From positions 145,439 to 209,438 of the forward strand of contig NZ_JAGFMD010000009.1 of assembly GCF_017592825.1 (NCBI RefSeq): a stretch of DNA of 64,000 nt, in the 5' to 3' direction. Shown one piece after another: positions 33,080-41,335 of the stretch. Below the pieces are notes generated by a model that was given only the letters and a program-made list of their open reading frames with translations, made no database searches and was not told where the DNA came from. Numbering within the stretch: position 1 is the stretch's first letter; each line of letters starts with the position of its first letter. Origin of the DNA: Roseivirga sp. E12 (GTDB lineage: Bacteria; Bacteroidota; Bacteroidia; Cytophagales; Cyclobacteriaceae). Both the position numbers and the translations under genes were made by a program.

Positions 33080-33828
33080 GGGCAGTTATTATAGAAGACG
33101 AAGCGCTTTCGGCTAAAAGATTAGCCAAACTCCTTAAAGAGACATTTCCGCTTATTGAGGTTGTCGCCATGCTTGAATCTGTCAACGAGTCGCTCTCATG
33201 GTTTCATGACAATGATTACCCCGACCTTGTCTTCCTAGATATTCAGTTAAACGATGGTACAGGATTCGAAATCCTTAGAAAACTCGATGGCTACCCTCAT
33301 ATTATTTTTACTACTGCTTACGAACAATATGCTCTTGATGCCTTCAAATTCAATAGTATAGACTACCTATTGAAACCTATCGATAAGGAGGAATTGTTGG
33401 CTGCGATCAACAAATTGGAGCAAATCCATAAAAGTGAAGAGAGCAATTATCAAGAGAAAATTAAGGCGCTCGGACAGCACTTTATGCCCTCTTTTCGAGA
33501 GCGTTTTCTGGTGAAAGTCGGACTACAATTCAAAAGCATTCTTACTCAGGAAGTTGCTTATTTCTCTTACAAGGACGGACTGAGTTATTTACATACGATT
33601 GATCAATGTTTGCCGATCGACTACACCCTTGATCATTTGATTGAAGAACTAGACCCTAAAGAATTCTTTAGAATAAACAGACAGTACATTGTAAGCTTAA
33701 AATCAGTGAATGAAATTCATTCCTACTTTAATAGCCGACTATTGCTAGCCCTCTCACCCACCACTGATGAAGAGGTTATTGTCAGCCGAGAAAGAGTCCT
33801 CAACTTTAAAATTTGGGCTGGCATGTAA
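33076..33828 (+). CDS. LytTR-family response regulator
   Basis: A 250-residue regulator. Receiver domain at residues 1-120 with the acidic pocket (EDE at 7-9), phosphorylatable Asp55 in LVFLDIQL, and Lys in YLLKPIDK. A LytTR DNA-binding domain at about 140-245 has FLVKVGLQFKSI, VAYFSYKDGLSYLHT and FFRINRQYIV. It partners the overlapping LytS-type kinase. The target genes are not known; no LytTR direct-repeat site was identified in the window. Confidence 0.94.
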   Translation: MRAVIIEDEALSAKRLAKLLKETFPLIEVVAMLESVNESLSWFHDNDYPDLVFLDIQLNDGTGFEILRKLDGYPHIIFTTAYEQYALDAFKFNSIDYLLKPIDKEELLAAINKLEQIHKSEESNYQEKIKALGQHFMPSFRERFLVKVGLQFKSILTQEVAYFSYKDGLSYLHTIDQCLPIDYTLDHLIEELDPKEFFRINRQYIVSLKSVNEIHSYFNSRLLLALSPTTDEEVIVSRERVLNFKIWAGM

Positions 33829-33862
33829 TGCGTCTTGTTAGATCGAGCCTATGGTAAGCTCG

Positions 33863-34876
33863 TTACTCTTTCTCATCTTCAGTAGATCCAATACCCAAAT
33901 CTGGAATCGGTATATCGATGGTTTGTGCTAAGGTTTGATCAACTTGGTTCAAAATGTCCTGAGAAACGCCTTTATCCATTAACTGTTGCTTTAGTGTCAA
34001 CAAGCTATTGGCTGTAGTGGATTTGATAAGGTGTTCATTGGCTGCAGCAGCTGTCTCCAGTTCATTCTGCTTATTCGCTATTAGCTCATCGGTAGATCCT
34101 TTGAAAAGCGACTCGACCGTATCGATTAACTTGTTCAAAATGCGATATACCAGATTGGCTGAAAAACCTCCAAGGATGGCCAATATGGGCTTAATGAGGT
34201 AAGGGGCTGATGTTAGTGGAGCCTGATCGTTTGAAGTTGCAGGTTGAGGGTTTGCAGGAAGCGTCTCGATAAAGACCACAAAGAGTTCAGATAATAGCAC
34301 ACCTGCCACTAAGCCAAGCACATACCTTGACCAGTAGGTAGTGGCATATTTCATGTCGAATGTACCCTGTTGGATATACCCATTCATTTTAAAGAGTGCA
34401 TAGAAAGAAGCACCGACACTCGAGGCAGCAAGCAAAAACATAAGTCTTTCAAACTGCGACCATCCCGAACCCTGCAACATACTATACTGCATAGTGATGT
34501 TGTCTACTTGTGGAAAGAGACTTATTGCAATCAAGGAGAACAATGAGATTATTGCCACCACCATAAACCACCTGACTATTGGTAGTGGCCCCAGTTTCTT
34601 AAACCTTGAATTGCTCTGTCGATTCTTTTCAAATAGTAGTAGTGTGCCTGGCATTGCAGGTTTTACTAGGTTAGACAGGTAATTAAATACCGTCAATAAT
34701 TCTTCCTGACTAAGCTCCTCATATTCCTTTTTAAGAGGTATCACCAATTTGCCATCTATGGTCTTGCCCATTTTTAATGCATAGTCAAACATAACTTTGC
34801 ATTGATCATGAAGAGACTTTTTAATTGAGTTGAACATTAGGCCAGAGCGGCCTGAACTCTCTTGTGATTGTTCCAT
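33863..34876 (-). CDS. Membrane protein of unknown function, last gene of the PadR-ABC operon
   Basis: A 337-residue protein with four or so hydrophobic segments at about residues 103-122 (WFMVVAIISLFSLIAIS), 145-165, 190-210 and 225-245, an N-terminal cytoplasmic part of about 95 residues and a C-terminal cytoplasmic part of about 90 residues, part of it coiled-coil (ELETAAAANEHLIK). No named family was recognised. It lies 57 bp after the DUF6090-like gene on the same strand, so it may be co-transcribed with the PadR-ABC permease. Confidence 0.65.
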   Translation of the reverse strand: MEQSQESSGRSGLMFNSIKKSLHDQCKVMFDYALKMGKTIDGKLVIPLKKEYEELSQEELLTVFNYLSNLVKPAMPGTLLLFEKNRQSNSRFKKLGPLPIVRWFMVVAIISLFSLIAISLFPQVDNITMQYSMLQGSGWSQFERLMFLLAASSVGASFYALFKMNGYIQQGTFDMKYATTYWSRYVLGLVAGVLLSELFVVFIETLPANPQPATSNDQAPLTSAPYLIKPILAILGGFSANLVYRILNKLIDTVESLFKGSTDELIANKQNELETAAAANEHLIKSTTANSLLTLKQQLMDKGVSQDILNQVDQTLAQTIDIPIPDLGIGSTEDEKE

Positions 34877-34933
34877 AGTCTAGTAGTGTCTGTTATAAAA
34901 CTAATGGTTAAGGAGCAATAAACTAAATCGTCA

Positions 34934-35590
34934 CTAGTTTTTTGCGCTAGCGGTCAACTCATTATCTACTTCAATCAGTGCATCTCTATAAACACTAAGG
35001 AGATAATGTTCTTGCTTAGAAAGTGTTTGAATCAGGCTTTTCAAAATAGTGAGTTGGTTCATTCTACTCGACTCATTGGTATCAACCTGCTCATGCATTT
35101 TTGCAAAAAGAAAATCCCGGGTTTGTGTTATCTGCTCATGCGATTCGTAGCAATGAGTGAGGTTATAAGTGGTGAGGTATTCGAAATAAGAGACAACTTT
35201 TGTAGAATGAGCTGTTTGCCACGCGGTGCTTTGTAAGAGGTAAGAAATATTGGGTTCGGCAACGAGTTTTTCGAACGAAGATTCTTTTACAAAGTCAAAT
35301 GTGGCACTCTGGTTTTCTATCTGTTCATCAAGCCTTACCAGAAGGGTGTCGTGATAACTCATCCACTCCAAAAGAATACTTCGATTACTGATGAGCTCGT
35401 TCTGAAGATTCTGTAATACTACGGTAGTATCACGTTCTAACTTATTCTGAGCCTTCCAACTGTCGATACCAAAAGCTAGCAATACCCCAAAAGCTATCAT
35501 CACCGATTCAATTACCAGTTTAGGCATAGATGCGCGTAACCTGACAAGAGTCGCAATAACTTGCCTCGATCTTGGAACTTGCCTATCCAT
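34934..35590 (-). CDS. Single-pass membrane protein, DUF6090-like
   Basis: A 218-residue protein with a basic N-terminus, one membrane segment at about residues 22-42 (PKLVIESVMIAFGVLLAFGIDSW), and a long helical periplasmic part (QNLQNELISNRSILLEWM and later coiled segments). The layout resembles the DUF6090 group of Bacteroidota. Its ATG lies 5 bp after the ABC permease stop, so it is in the same operon. Confidence 0.7.
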   Translation of the reverse strand: MDRQVPRSRQVIATLVRLRASMPKLVIESVMIAFGVLLAFGIDSWKAQNKLERDTTVVLQNLQNELISNRSILLEWMSYHDTLLVRLDEQIENQSATFDFVKESSFEKLVAEPNISYLLQSTAWQTAHSTKVVSYFEYLTTYNLTHCYESHEQITQTRDFLFAKMHEQVDTNESSRMNQLTILKSLIQTLSKQEHYLLSVYRDALIEVDNELTASAKN

Positions 35591-35595
35591 GCTGT

Positions 35596-38220
35596 CTATT
35601 CTTCCTTAAGTACATCGACCGGATTGGCAACGGCTGCCCTCATGGATTGAATACTTATGGTTAGAAAAGCAATGAGAGAAGTCATCAACAAAGCCAGCAC
35701 CACTGGTACGAAGCCGATGGAAATTCTATATTCAAAGGACCTGAGCCAACCATTCATTGTAAAAAAGGCTAGGGGAACAGAAATTACAAATGCAATTAGT
35801 ACCAATTTGGCAAAGTCACGGTTGAGTAATAAGACAAGACTGCTTACGGAAGCTCCCAGAACTTTCCTTACTCCTATTTCTCTGGCCTTCTGAATCGTAG
35901 CAAATGAGATCAAGCCCAGTAAACCGAAGCAGGCAATGAAAATCCCAAGGATTGCAAAAACGCCAAACAGTTTGCTCAATTTACTTTCAGCACTGTAGAG
36001 CGCATTGTATTCGTTTTCGATAAAGTCATATTCGAAAGGCACATTCGGAGCAATTCTCCTCCACCGAGCCTGAATTTTTGATATCGTGTTCTCAACATTT
36101 TGGCCACTAATTCTCACTAGTACACTATTGAAGTCTTGGTCAGACATAAACACCATGGGCTTAATCTTCTCTCTCAGGGATTCAAAGTGAAAATCTTGAA
36201 CCACCCCCCTGATAACCCCGTTTCGGCCATTCATAAATGCTCTCTTTCCGATAATCTCTTCTGCAGACAAGTCAAATTCTGCCAAGGCCTGCTCATTCAA
36301 AACAAAACCAAATGTCTTTTCATCAAATGGTAAATCTGAGGCTACGCTCTTGGCGTCAACATCTGTCATAAATGTGCCTGAGATCAATTTCATCTGAAAG
36401 GCGTCCAAAAAGTCAATGTCTGTTCTTAAACCAGCCACCATTACTTCTTTTTCCACATCAACATCTTTTAATATCATGCTATAGCCGGCATCGATTTTAG
36501 TTGGACTCTCAGAAGACAGTGTCATATCTAGTACACCCGGTTCTCTCAGCATTTCCGCTTTGAAGGCAGGATAGTTCTTTCTTATTCCTGACGTTAGGGG
36601 AAGTAAGACTACATTTTGGTTATTGTAACCCAGATCCTTGTTCTGCATATAACTAAGCTGTTCAAAAACCACAACAGTGCCAATAATCAGCGAAATGGAA
36701 ATAACGAATTGCCCTGTCACTAAAAACTTTCTAACGACTACCCCGCTTTTGGAATTCTTGAAACTTCCTTTTAAAACGGTAATAGGCCTAAAACCTGAAA
36801 GCACAATAGCTGGATAAATTCCGGCAAGCAAGCCAACAAATAATGCAATGAGTAATACCCCCGCTATTGGCTCGAACTGCCATAAATCTGCTATAACAAA
36901 TTGTCGATCCGCCAAGGCATTGAAGTAAGGTATTGTGAGCATTGCCAAGACAATGGCGAGCAAGGCAGAAATAAAGACTATCAAGAGAGACTCACTCATA
37001 AATTGGTAGAAAAGGTTATGTCTATAAGCACCCATTACCTTACGCATACCGATCTCCTTAGCTCTAAACACAGCTCTGGCAGTGGCCAGATTGGTGTAAT
37101 TGATCGAGGCAATAGAGAGTATCAAAATTCCGATGAAGCCAAATATGTACAGATACTTCATCTCATTCTGAGGCTGGGGATCAAAGTCGACTCCCAAACT
37201 AGATAAATGAATGTCCAAGAGTGGCTCTAAGGTATACTCAGGCAACCCCTCCTCGTCAGTCGACCTTTTGACCAGATCAGGGATTTTTGCCTCTACATCT
37301 TCTGGTTTTACCCCCTCTTTCAATACCAGATAAGTTGTAAAAGAGGCACTGTTCCACCTTGGAATTTTAAAGAAGTTGGAAGTGAGACTCGTGTAAGAAG
37401 TCAAGAAGTCAAATTGTATATGGGAGTTCGAGGGAATATCTTTCAAGACTCCCGTGACCTGATAATCTCTTCGGTTATCAATTTTCAACACCTTTCCCAT
37501 TGGGTCTTCCTGACCAAAGTATTTACTGGCCATCTCTTCTGTCAGTACAATCGAATAAGGTTGGTTCAAGCATGTTTCAGGGTTACCAGCCAAGAGTTCA
37601 AAAGAGAATACTTTGAAAAAGGTGCTATCGACATAAAAGAGATCAACCTCCTTAAATACATTCTCCTTGTACTGAACCGTATAGGCATTAAAAGCGCCTC
37701 TGCTTTGAAACCTGACTCCTGCCTCTACTTCTGGAAACTCCGCTTGAAGCGAAGGAGAAAGAGCACTTGGAGTACTAGAAACCGTCAAATTGGCCGGCGT
37801 AAAAGTGGAATGAGCAACATACGTCCTATTCGCCTTTTCATGAAAGCGATCAAAACTGAGCTCATGAAGCGAATAGACAAGGATTAATACTGCGCAGGCC
37901 ATTCCAACACCCAAGCCCATAATGTTCATTGCAGTATAGCCTTTGTTCTTGGTCATGTTGCGGAAGGCAATCTTTAGATAGTTAGTCCACATATCGAAAA
38001 TGTTTTGTGAGTTTCCTGAAGTATTTCTTCTGGTGATGAAGTACCAATTGAAGTGCTTAAACACATCGCCCCAGTAGCGCCTTCTAGCCTTTTTCAGGCC
38101 AAATGACTCTAGGTTGTGTTCGAATAATTCGTCTAAATCTCCTTCTACCTCCTCATGAAAGTGAGGGTCGCACAATAGCTTGAGTAAAAACCGAGCTGAC
38201 TTTGGTGGCGCGTTATTCAT
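35596..38220 (-). CDS. FtsX-like ABC permease with N-terminal permease prefix domain
   Basis: An 874-residue protein. The first approximately 70 residues (FLLKLLCDPHFHEEVEGDLDELFEHN) form the permease prefix domain found where a PadR-type regulator is encoded next door. Then TM1 (AYTAMNIMGLGVGMACAVLILVY-like), a MacB-PCD domain, FtsX domain 1 (about 360-490), a second PCD and FtsX domain 2 (about 760-870). Its ATG shares one base with the PadR stop (TAATG), so translation is coupled. The ATPase is not encoded nearby. It is only distantly similar to the two sigma-54-linked permeases. Confidence 0.9.
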   Translation of the reverse strand: MNNAPPKSARFLLKLLCDPHFHEEVEGDLDELFEHNLESFGLKKARRRYWGDVFKHFNWYFITRRNTSGNSQNIFDMWTNYLKIAFRNMTKNKGYTAMNIMGLGVGMACAVLILVYSLHELSFDRFHEKANRTYVAHSTFTPANLTVSSTPSALSPSLQAEFPEVEAGVRFQSRGAFNAYTVQYKENVFKEVDLFYVDSTFFKVFSFELLAGNPETCLNQPYSIVLTEEMASKYFGQEDPMGKVLKIDNRRDYQVTGVLKDIPSNSHIQFDFLTSYTSLTSNFFKIPRWNSASFTTYLVLKEGVKPEDVEAKIPDLVKRSTDEEGLPEYTLEPLLDIHLSSLGVDFDPQPQNEMKYLYIFGFIGILILSIASINYTNLATARAVFRAKEIGMRKVMGAYRHNLFYQFMSESLLIVFISALLAIVLAMLTIPYFNALADRQFVIADLWQFEPIAGVLLIALFVGLLAGIYPAIVLSGFRPITVLKGSFKNSKSGVVVRKFLVTGQFVISISLIIGTVVVFEQLSYMQNKDLGYNNQNVVLLPLTSGIRKNYPAFKAEMLREPGVLDMTLSSESPTKIDAGYSMILKDVDVEKEVMVAGLRTDIDFLDAFQMKLISGTFMTDVDAKSVASDLPFDEKTFGFVLNEQALAEFDLSAEEIIGKRAFMNGRNGVIRGVVQDFHFESLREKIKPMVFMSDQDFNSVLVRISGQNVENTISKIQARWRRIAPNVPFEYDFIENEYNALYSAESKLSKLFGVFAILGIFIACFGLLGLISFATIQKAREIGVRKVLGASVSSLVLLLNRDFAKLVLIAFVISVPLAFFTMNGWLRSFEYRISIGFVPVVLALLMTSLIAFLTISIQSMRAAVANPVDVLKEE

Positions 38221-38561
38221 TAAAAAGAGGTTTTGATAGAAAAGGCTGATGGGTCAATCTGCGCCCACATGTTCTTACGCAAGTCCATGGCCATTTTAAG
38301 TGCTTTCTGCCCGTAGATCGTTACGGTATAGTATTTTTTTCTTTTACCCCCACGCTCCTTGGTCTTTACTCCGAATTCCGATTCCAGATAACCCTTCTCT
38401 TCAAGCCTGTTGGTAGAGGCGTGCACTGCACCAATGCTGATTTTTCTATTCGCCTGCTTTTCGAGCTCCAACTTAATCGCTACACCATAAGCACCTTCTC
38501 CTAGGATGCCAACCGTAAGTAGTATCAATTCCTCGAACTCCCCTAAGTAAGTACCTTTCAT
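38220..38561 (-). CDS. PadR-family transcriptional regulator
   Basis: The start is placed at the ATG at 38559-38561, which gives the usual PadR N-terminus (MKGTYLGEFEELILLTVGIL); the frame extends further but is hydrophobic and improbable there. The winged-helix domain covers residues 10-80, with GAYGVAIKLELEK, SIGAVHASTNRLEEKGYLE and the wing KRKKYYTVTIYGQKAL. It probably represses its own operon. Translation is coupled to the ABC permease. A palindrome at 38571-38597 is a likely operator. Confidence 0.88.
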   Translation of the reverse strand: MKGTYLGEFEELILLTVGILGEGAYGVAIKLELEKQANRKISIGAVHASTNRLEEKGYLESEFGVKTKERGGKRKKYYTVTIYGQKALKMAMDLRKNMWAQIDPSAFSIKTSF

Positions 38562-38570
38562 GAGTTGATT

Positions 38571-38597
38571 ATTATATATTTCATAAATGTATATAAT
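38571..38597. promoter_or_regulatory. Probable PadR operator
   Basis: ATTATATA at 38571-38578 and TATATAAT at 38590-38597 form 8-bp inverted arms with an 11-base spacer containing ATGTATA-type PadR half-sites, 10-36 bp upstream of the PadR ATG. Confidence 0.5.
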
Positions 38598-38662
38598 ATT
38601 AATAAAAAAATAAATCGCATATATGAGTGATTGAATTAATCCGAAAAGGTTGCAGCGGATAA

Positions 38663-38911
38663 TCAGAAACCTCTCTCCCACTTACTGGCTTCTTGCTTAC
38701 GTTTCATCTCGCCAGAGTCGATCATTTCCTGAAGTCTGGAGTTGCGTTCTGAAGCTTTACTGGTCAGGTGCCAGTGACCACAATGGTCGCATTCGTATAC
38801 ATTTTGAGGACCCTCGTGAGGCAAGAATCCCTTGTAGATATGCTGATCGATCAGAGCCGTTTCGGCCAGGTCTTGGGTGTAATATTGATATTTACGAGTT
38901 GAGCAGGACAT
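38663..38911 (-). CDS. Small zinc-ribbon-like protein
   Basis: The ATG at 38909-38911 gives an 82-residue protein starting SCSTRKYQ. The middle shows VYECDHCGHWHLTSK, a CxxC-x-H-x-H metal site typical of short zinc-binding proteins of Bacteroidota, with an N-terminal helix (ALIDQHIYKG) and a basic C-terminal helix (EMKRKQEASKWERGF). Function is not known; DNA or RNA binding is possible. It is divergent from the helicase gene and shares a palindromic control region with it. Confidence 0.7.
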   Translation of the reverse strand: MSCSTRKYQYYTQDLAETALIDQHIYKGFLPHEGPQNVYECDHCGHWHLTSKASERNSRLQEMIDSGEMKRKQEASKWERGF

Positions 38912-38915
38912 CTTA

Positions 38916-38945
38916 TGATACAATAGTATTGAGTACTTTGTATCA
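38916..38945. promoter_or_regulatory. Operator-like palindrome between the zinc-ribbon and helicase genes
   Basis: TGATACAA and TTGTATCA (8-bp arms) flank a 14-bp spacer that itself contains AGTA--TACT. It lies just upstream of the zinc-ribbon ATG and 63 bp before the helicase ATG, so it could control both divergent genes. Confidence 0.4.
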
Positions 38946-39008
38946 AGACAAGCCAGAAGGTCTAATTATTCGATGGAAAACGACATCTTTGGATAACTAA
39001 TCGATCCT

Positions 39009-41210
39009 ATGTCATTTGAGTTAAGCGAACTCGCTAAAGTTACAGCCGATTATATCAACACCACCGATAGGCATATATTCCTGACGGGAAAAGCGGGTAC
39101 AGGAAAAACCACTTTTCTCAAATACATAGTAGCCAATTCTCACAAGAAAACAGTAGTGGCCGCCCCAACAGGTATTGCAGCAATTAACGCTGAAGGCGTC
39201 ACCCTCCACTCACTTTTACAACTGCCTTTCGGTGCATTTATTCCCGAGAGGGTTCAACCTCCGAATGTAAATGCACAAATAACAACGCTCTTTAATCTCT
39301 TTTCAAATCTGAGATTTAATGCCTCCAAGCGAAACTTGATCAACGAGATTGAACTATTGATCATAGATGAAGTCAGTATGCTACGTGCCGATCTTTTGGA
39401 CTGCATCGACCATATGCTGCGATTCCTTAGAAAGAGGAAGTATGAGCCTTTTGGTGGACTTCAGATGCTATTTATCGGAGACTTATTGCAGCTTCCTCCC
39501 GTTGTAAAGGACAATGAGTGGCAGGTGCTTTCTAACTATTATGGAAGCAGCTACTTTTTCGAAGCGCATGCGCTGAAAGACAATCCACCTATCAATGTAG
39601 AATTAGACAAGGTCTATCGACAAAGCGATCAGCGCTTCATTAATATTCTCAATCGCTTTCGCGAAAATGAGCAAAGTGCCGAAGATATTTCGGCACTCAA
39701 TCAACACTTTCGTGAAGATTACCAAAGCCTATCGAGCCAAGGTTATATCCACCTAACCACACATAATCGTAAGGCGGACGAAATCAATACAACCCGTTTA
39801 GCAGAACTTACCACCAAGCCAAAGTCTTATCGCGCCAAAATCCAGGGAGAATATCCTGAGAATCTATTCGCCACGGCCGATAGCATGGAATTGAAAGAAG
39901 GCGCGCAGGTCATGTTTATTAAAAACGATCCCAGTGGTGAGGGTCAGTTTTTCAATGGCAAGATCGGCCATATCACAAGGCTTGAAGCCGATGACATTCG
40001 GGTAACCTTTGAAGATGGTAACGAAGTACAAGTCCCCTTCTACATTTGGGAAAACAAGCGCTATACACTCAACAAAGAAACCAATGAAATTGACGAAAAA
40101 GTACTCGGCAGTTTTGAGCAATATCCACTTAAGTTGGCTTGGGCAGTAACGGTTCATAAAAGTCAGGGACTCACTTTCGAAAAGGCCATTCTCGACTTGA
40201 CCGATGCCTTCGCACAAGGACAGGTCTATGTAGCACTATCGCGATTGACCTCATTAGAGGGTTTAGTGCTCTCCTCCAAAATCCCTGAGTCAAATTTTGA
40301 TCTGAGCGAATCCATGAAGGCTTTTGCCCAGTCAAAAGCTTCAGTGGACTCTCTGTCAAATAACCTTGCTTCGGATAGAAAGCAATATCTACAAAAGCTT
40401 ATTAGCAGCACCTTTAATTTTGGAGGACTGATTTATGAGTTGCAAACCCATGAAAGAAGTTTTGATAAGCAAGAAAATCGTTCGGCCAAGCAGCAACACC
40501 ATATTTGGACCAAGGCCTTAATCGAAGAAGTGTTGCCCGTTAAAACCGTTGGCGACAGTTTTGTAAAGCAAGCTCAGGGTATCGTCAGTCGAGAGGATGA
40601 TTATTTGCAACAGTTAACTGATCGGGTAGATAAGGCCACTGCCTACTTCACGCCTATATTGTCAAAGGCTTCCAAAGATTTAAAAAGTCATGATGCCAAT
40701 CTCAAAGAAAAAACAAAGCTTAAGACTTATCGCAAAGAGCTAAAAGCCTTAGAGCAGGCTTTCTTTAACAAGGTACTGGCCTTGCAAAAAGTATCATTGC
40801 TGGTTAAGTCTATGGCGGAAGACAAAGTGCTGACCAAAGAAGATTTAGAAGCCAATGACCTACATAAGGCTCGGAAAATCGAGCTCAAGGTTAAGAAAAA
40901 GGACAAAACGCCAACAGCAGAAATCTCCTTCAACCTATACAAAGAGGGTAAGACCATAGAAGAGATTGCCGAAGCCAGAAGTTTGGTACCTAGCACGATT
41001 GAAAGCCACCTGTGCCAATATGTAGAAACTGGTGACATCGACCCTTTCGAGATTGTCGACAAAGAAAAGCTCAATAACATTCTCTCACTGATCACTCCAG
41101 AGACCTCTGGTTCAGGAGAAATTAAAGCGCAATTAGGGGATGAATATTCTTGGGGAGAAGTGAAGATGGGAATAGTTTACTATCGTCTTAAAAACCTTAA
41201 AAAGGATTAG
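39009..41210 (+). CDS. Pif1/RecD-like helicase with C-terminal HTH domain
   Basis: A 733-residue superfamily 1 helicase. Walker A TGKAGTGKTTFLKY (about residues 26-39), motif Ia APTGIAAINAEG, Walker B LLIIDEVSMLRAD, and late motifs AWAVTVHKSQGLTFEKAI and QVYVALSRLTSLEGL are visible; a helical region follows, and the last approximately 110 residues have KEGKTIEEIAEARSLVPST, a helix-turn-helix of the HTH_40 type. It acts on DNA in repair or replication. Not in an obvious operon. Confidence 0.9.
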   Translation: MSFELSELAKVTADYINTTDRHIFLTGKAGTGKTTFLKYIVANSHKKTVVAAPTGIAAINAEGVTLHSLLQLPFGAFIPERVQPPNVNAQITTLFNLFSNLRFNASKRNLINEIELLIIDEVSMLRADLLDCIDHMLRFLRKRKYEPFGGLQMLFIGDLLQLPPVVKDNEWQVLSNYYGSSYFFEAHALKDNPPINVELDKVYRQSDQRFINILNRFRENEQSAEDISALNQHFREDYQSLSSQGYIHLTTHNRKADEINTTRLAELTTKPKSYRAKIQGEYPENLFATADSMELKEGAQVMFIKNDPSGEGQFFNGKIGHITRLEADDIRVTFEDGNEVQVPFYIWENKRYTLNKETNEIDEKVLGSFEQYPLKLAWAVTVHKSQGLTFEKAILDLTDAFAQGQVYVALSRLTSLEGLVLSSKIPESNFDLSESMKAFAQSKASVDSLSNNLASDRKQYLQKLISSTFNFGGLIYELQTHERSFDKQENRSAKQQHHIWTKALIEEVLPVKTVGDSFVKQAQGIVSREDDYLQQLTDRVDKATAYFTPILSKASKDLKSHDANLKEKTKLKTYRKELKALEQAFFNKVLALQKVSLLVKSMAEDKVLTKEDLEANDLHKARKIELKVKKKDKTPTAEISFNLYKEGKTIEEIAEARSLVPSTIESHLCQYVETGDIDPFEIVDKEKLNNILSLITPETSGSGEIKAQLGDEYSWGEVKMGIVYYRLKNLKKD

Positions 41211-41335
41211 TCTACTCTGAAAACCCTTCCTTGCTGGTCAGCTACCAATTCATTTTTTAGCTGATTTCTGCTAGCATACCTGCCAGCTTCTTTAGTACTT
41301 TCAACAAACCACTTAGGACTATTTAACACTGACCC

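Noticed and set aside
38650..39000. 116-codon plus-strand frame opposite the zinc-ribbon gene
   Set aside because: The minus-strand frame has the clear CxxC-H-H motif; the plus frame is its shadow.
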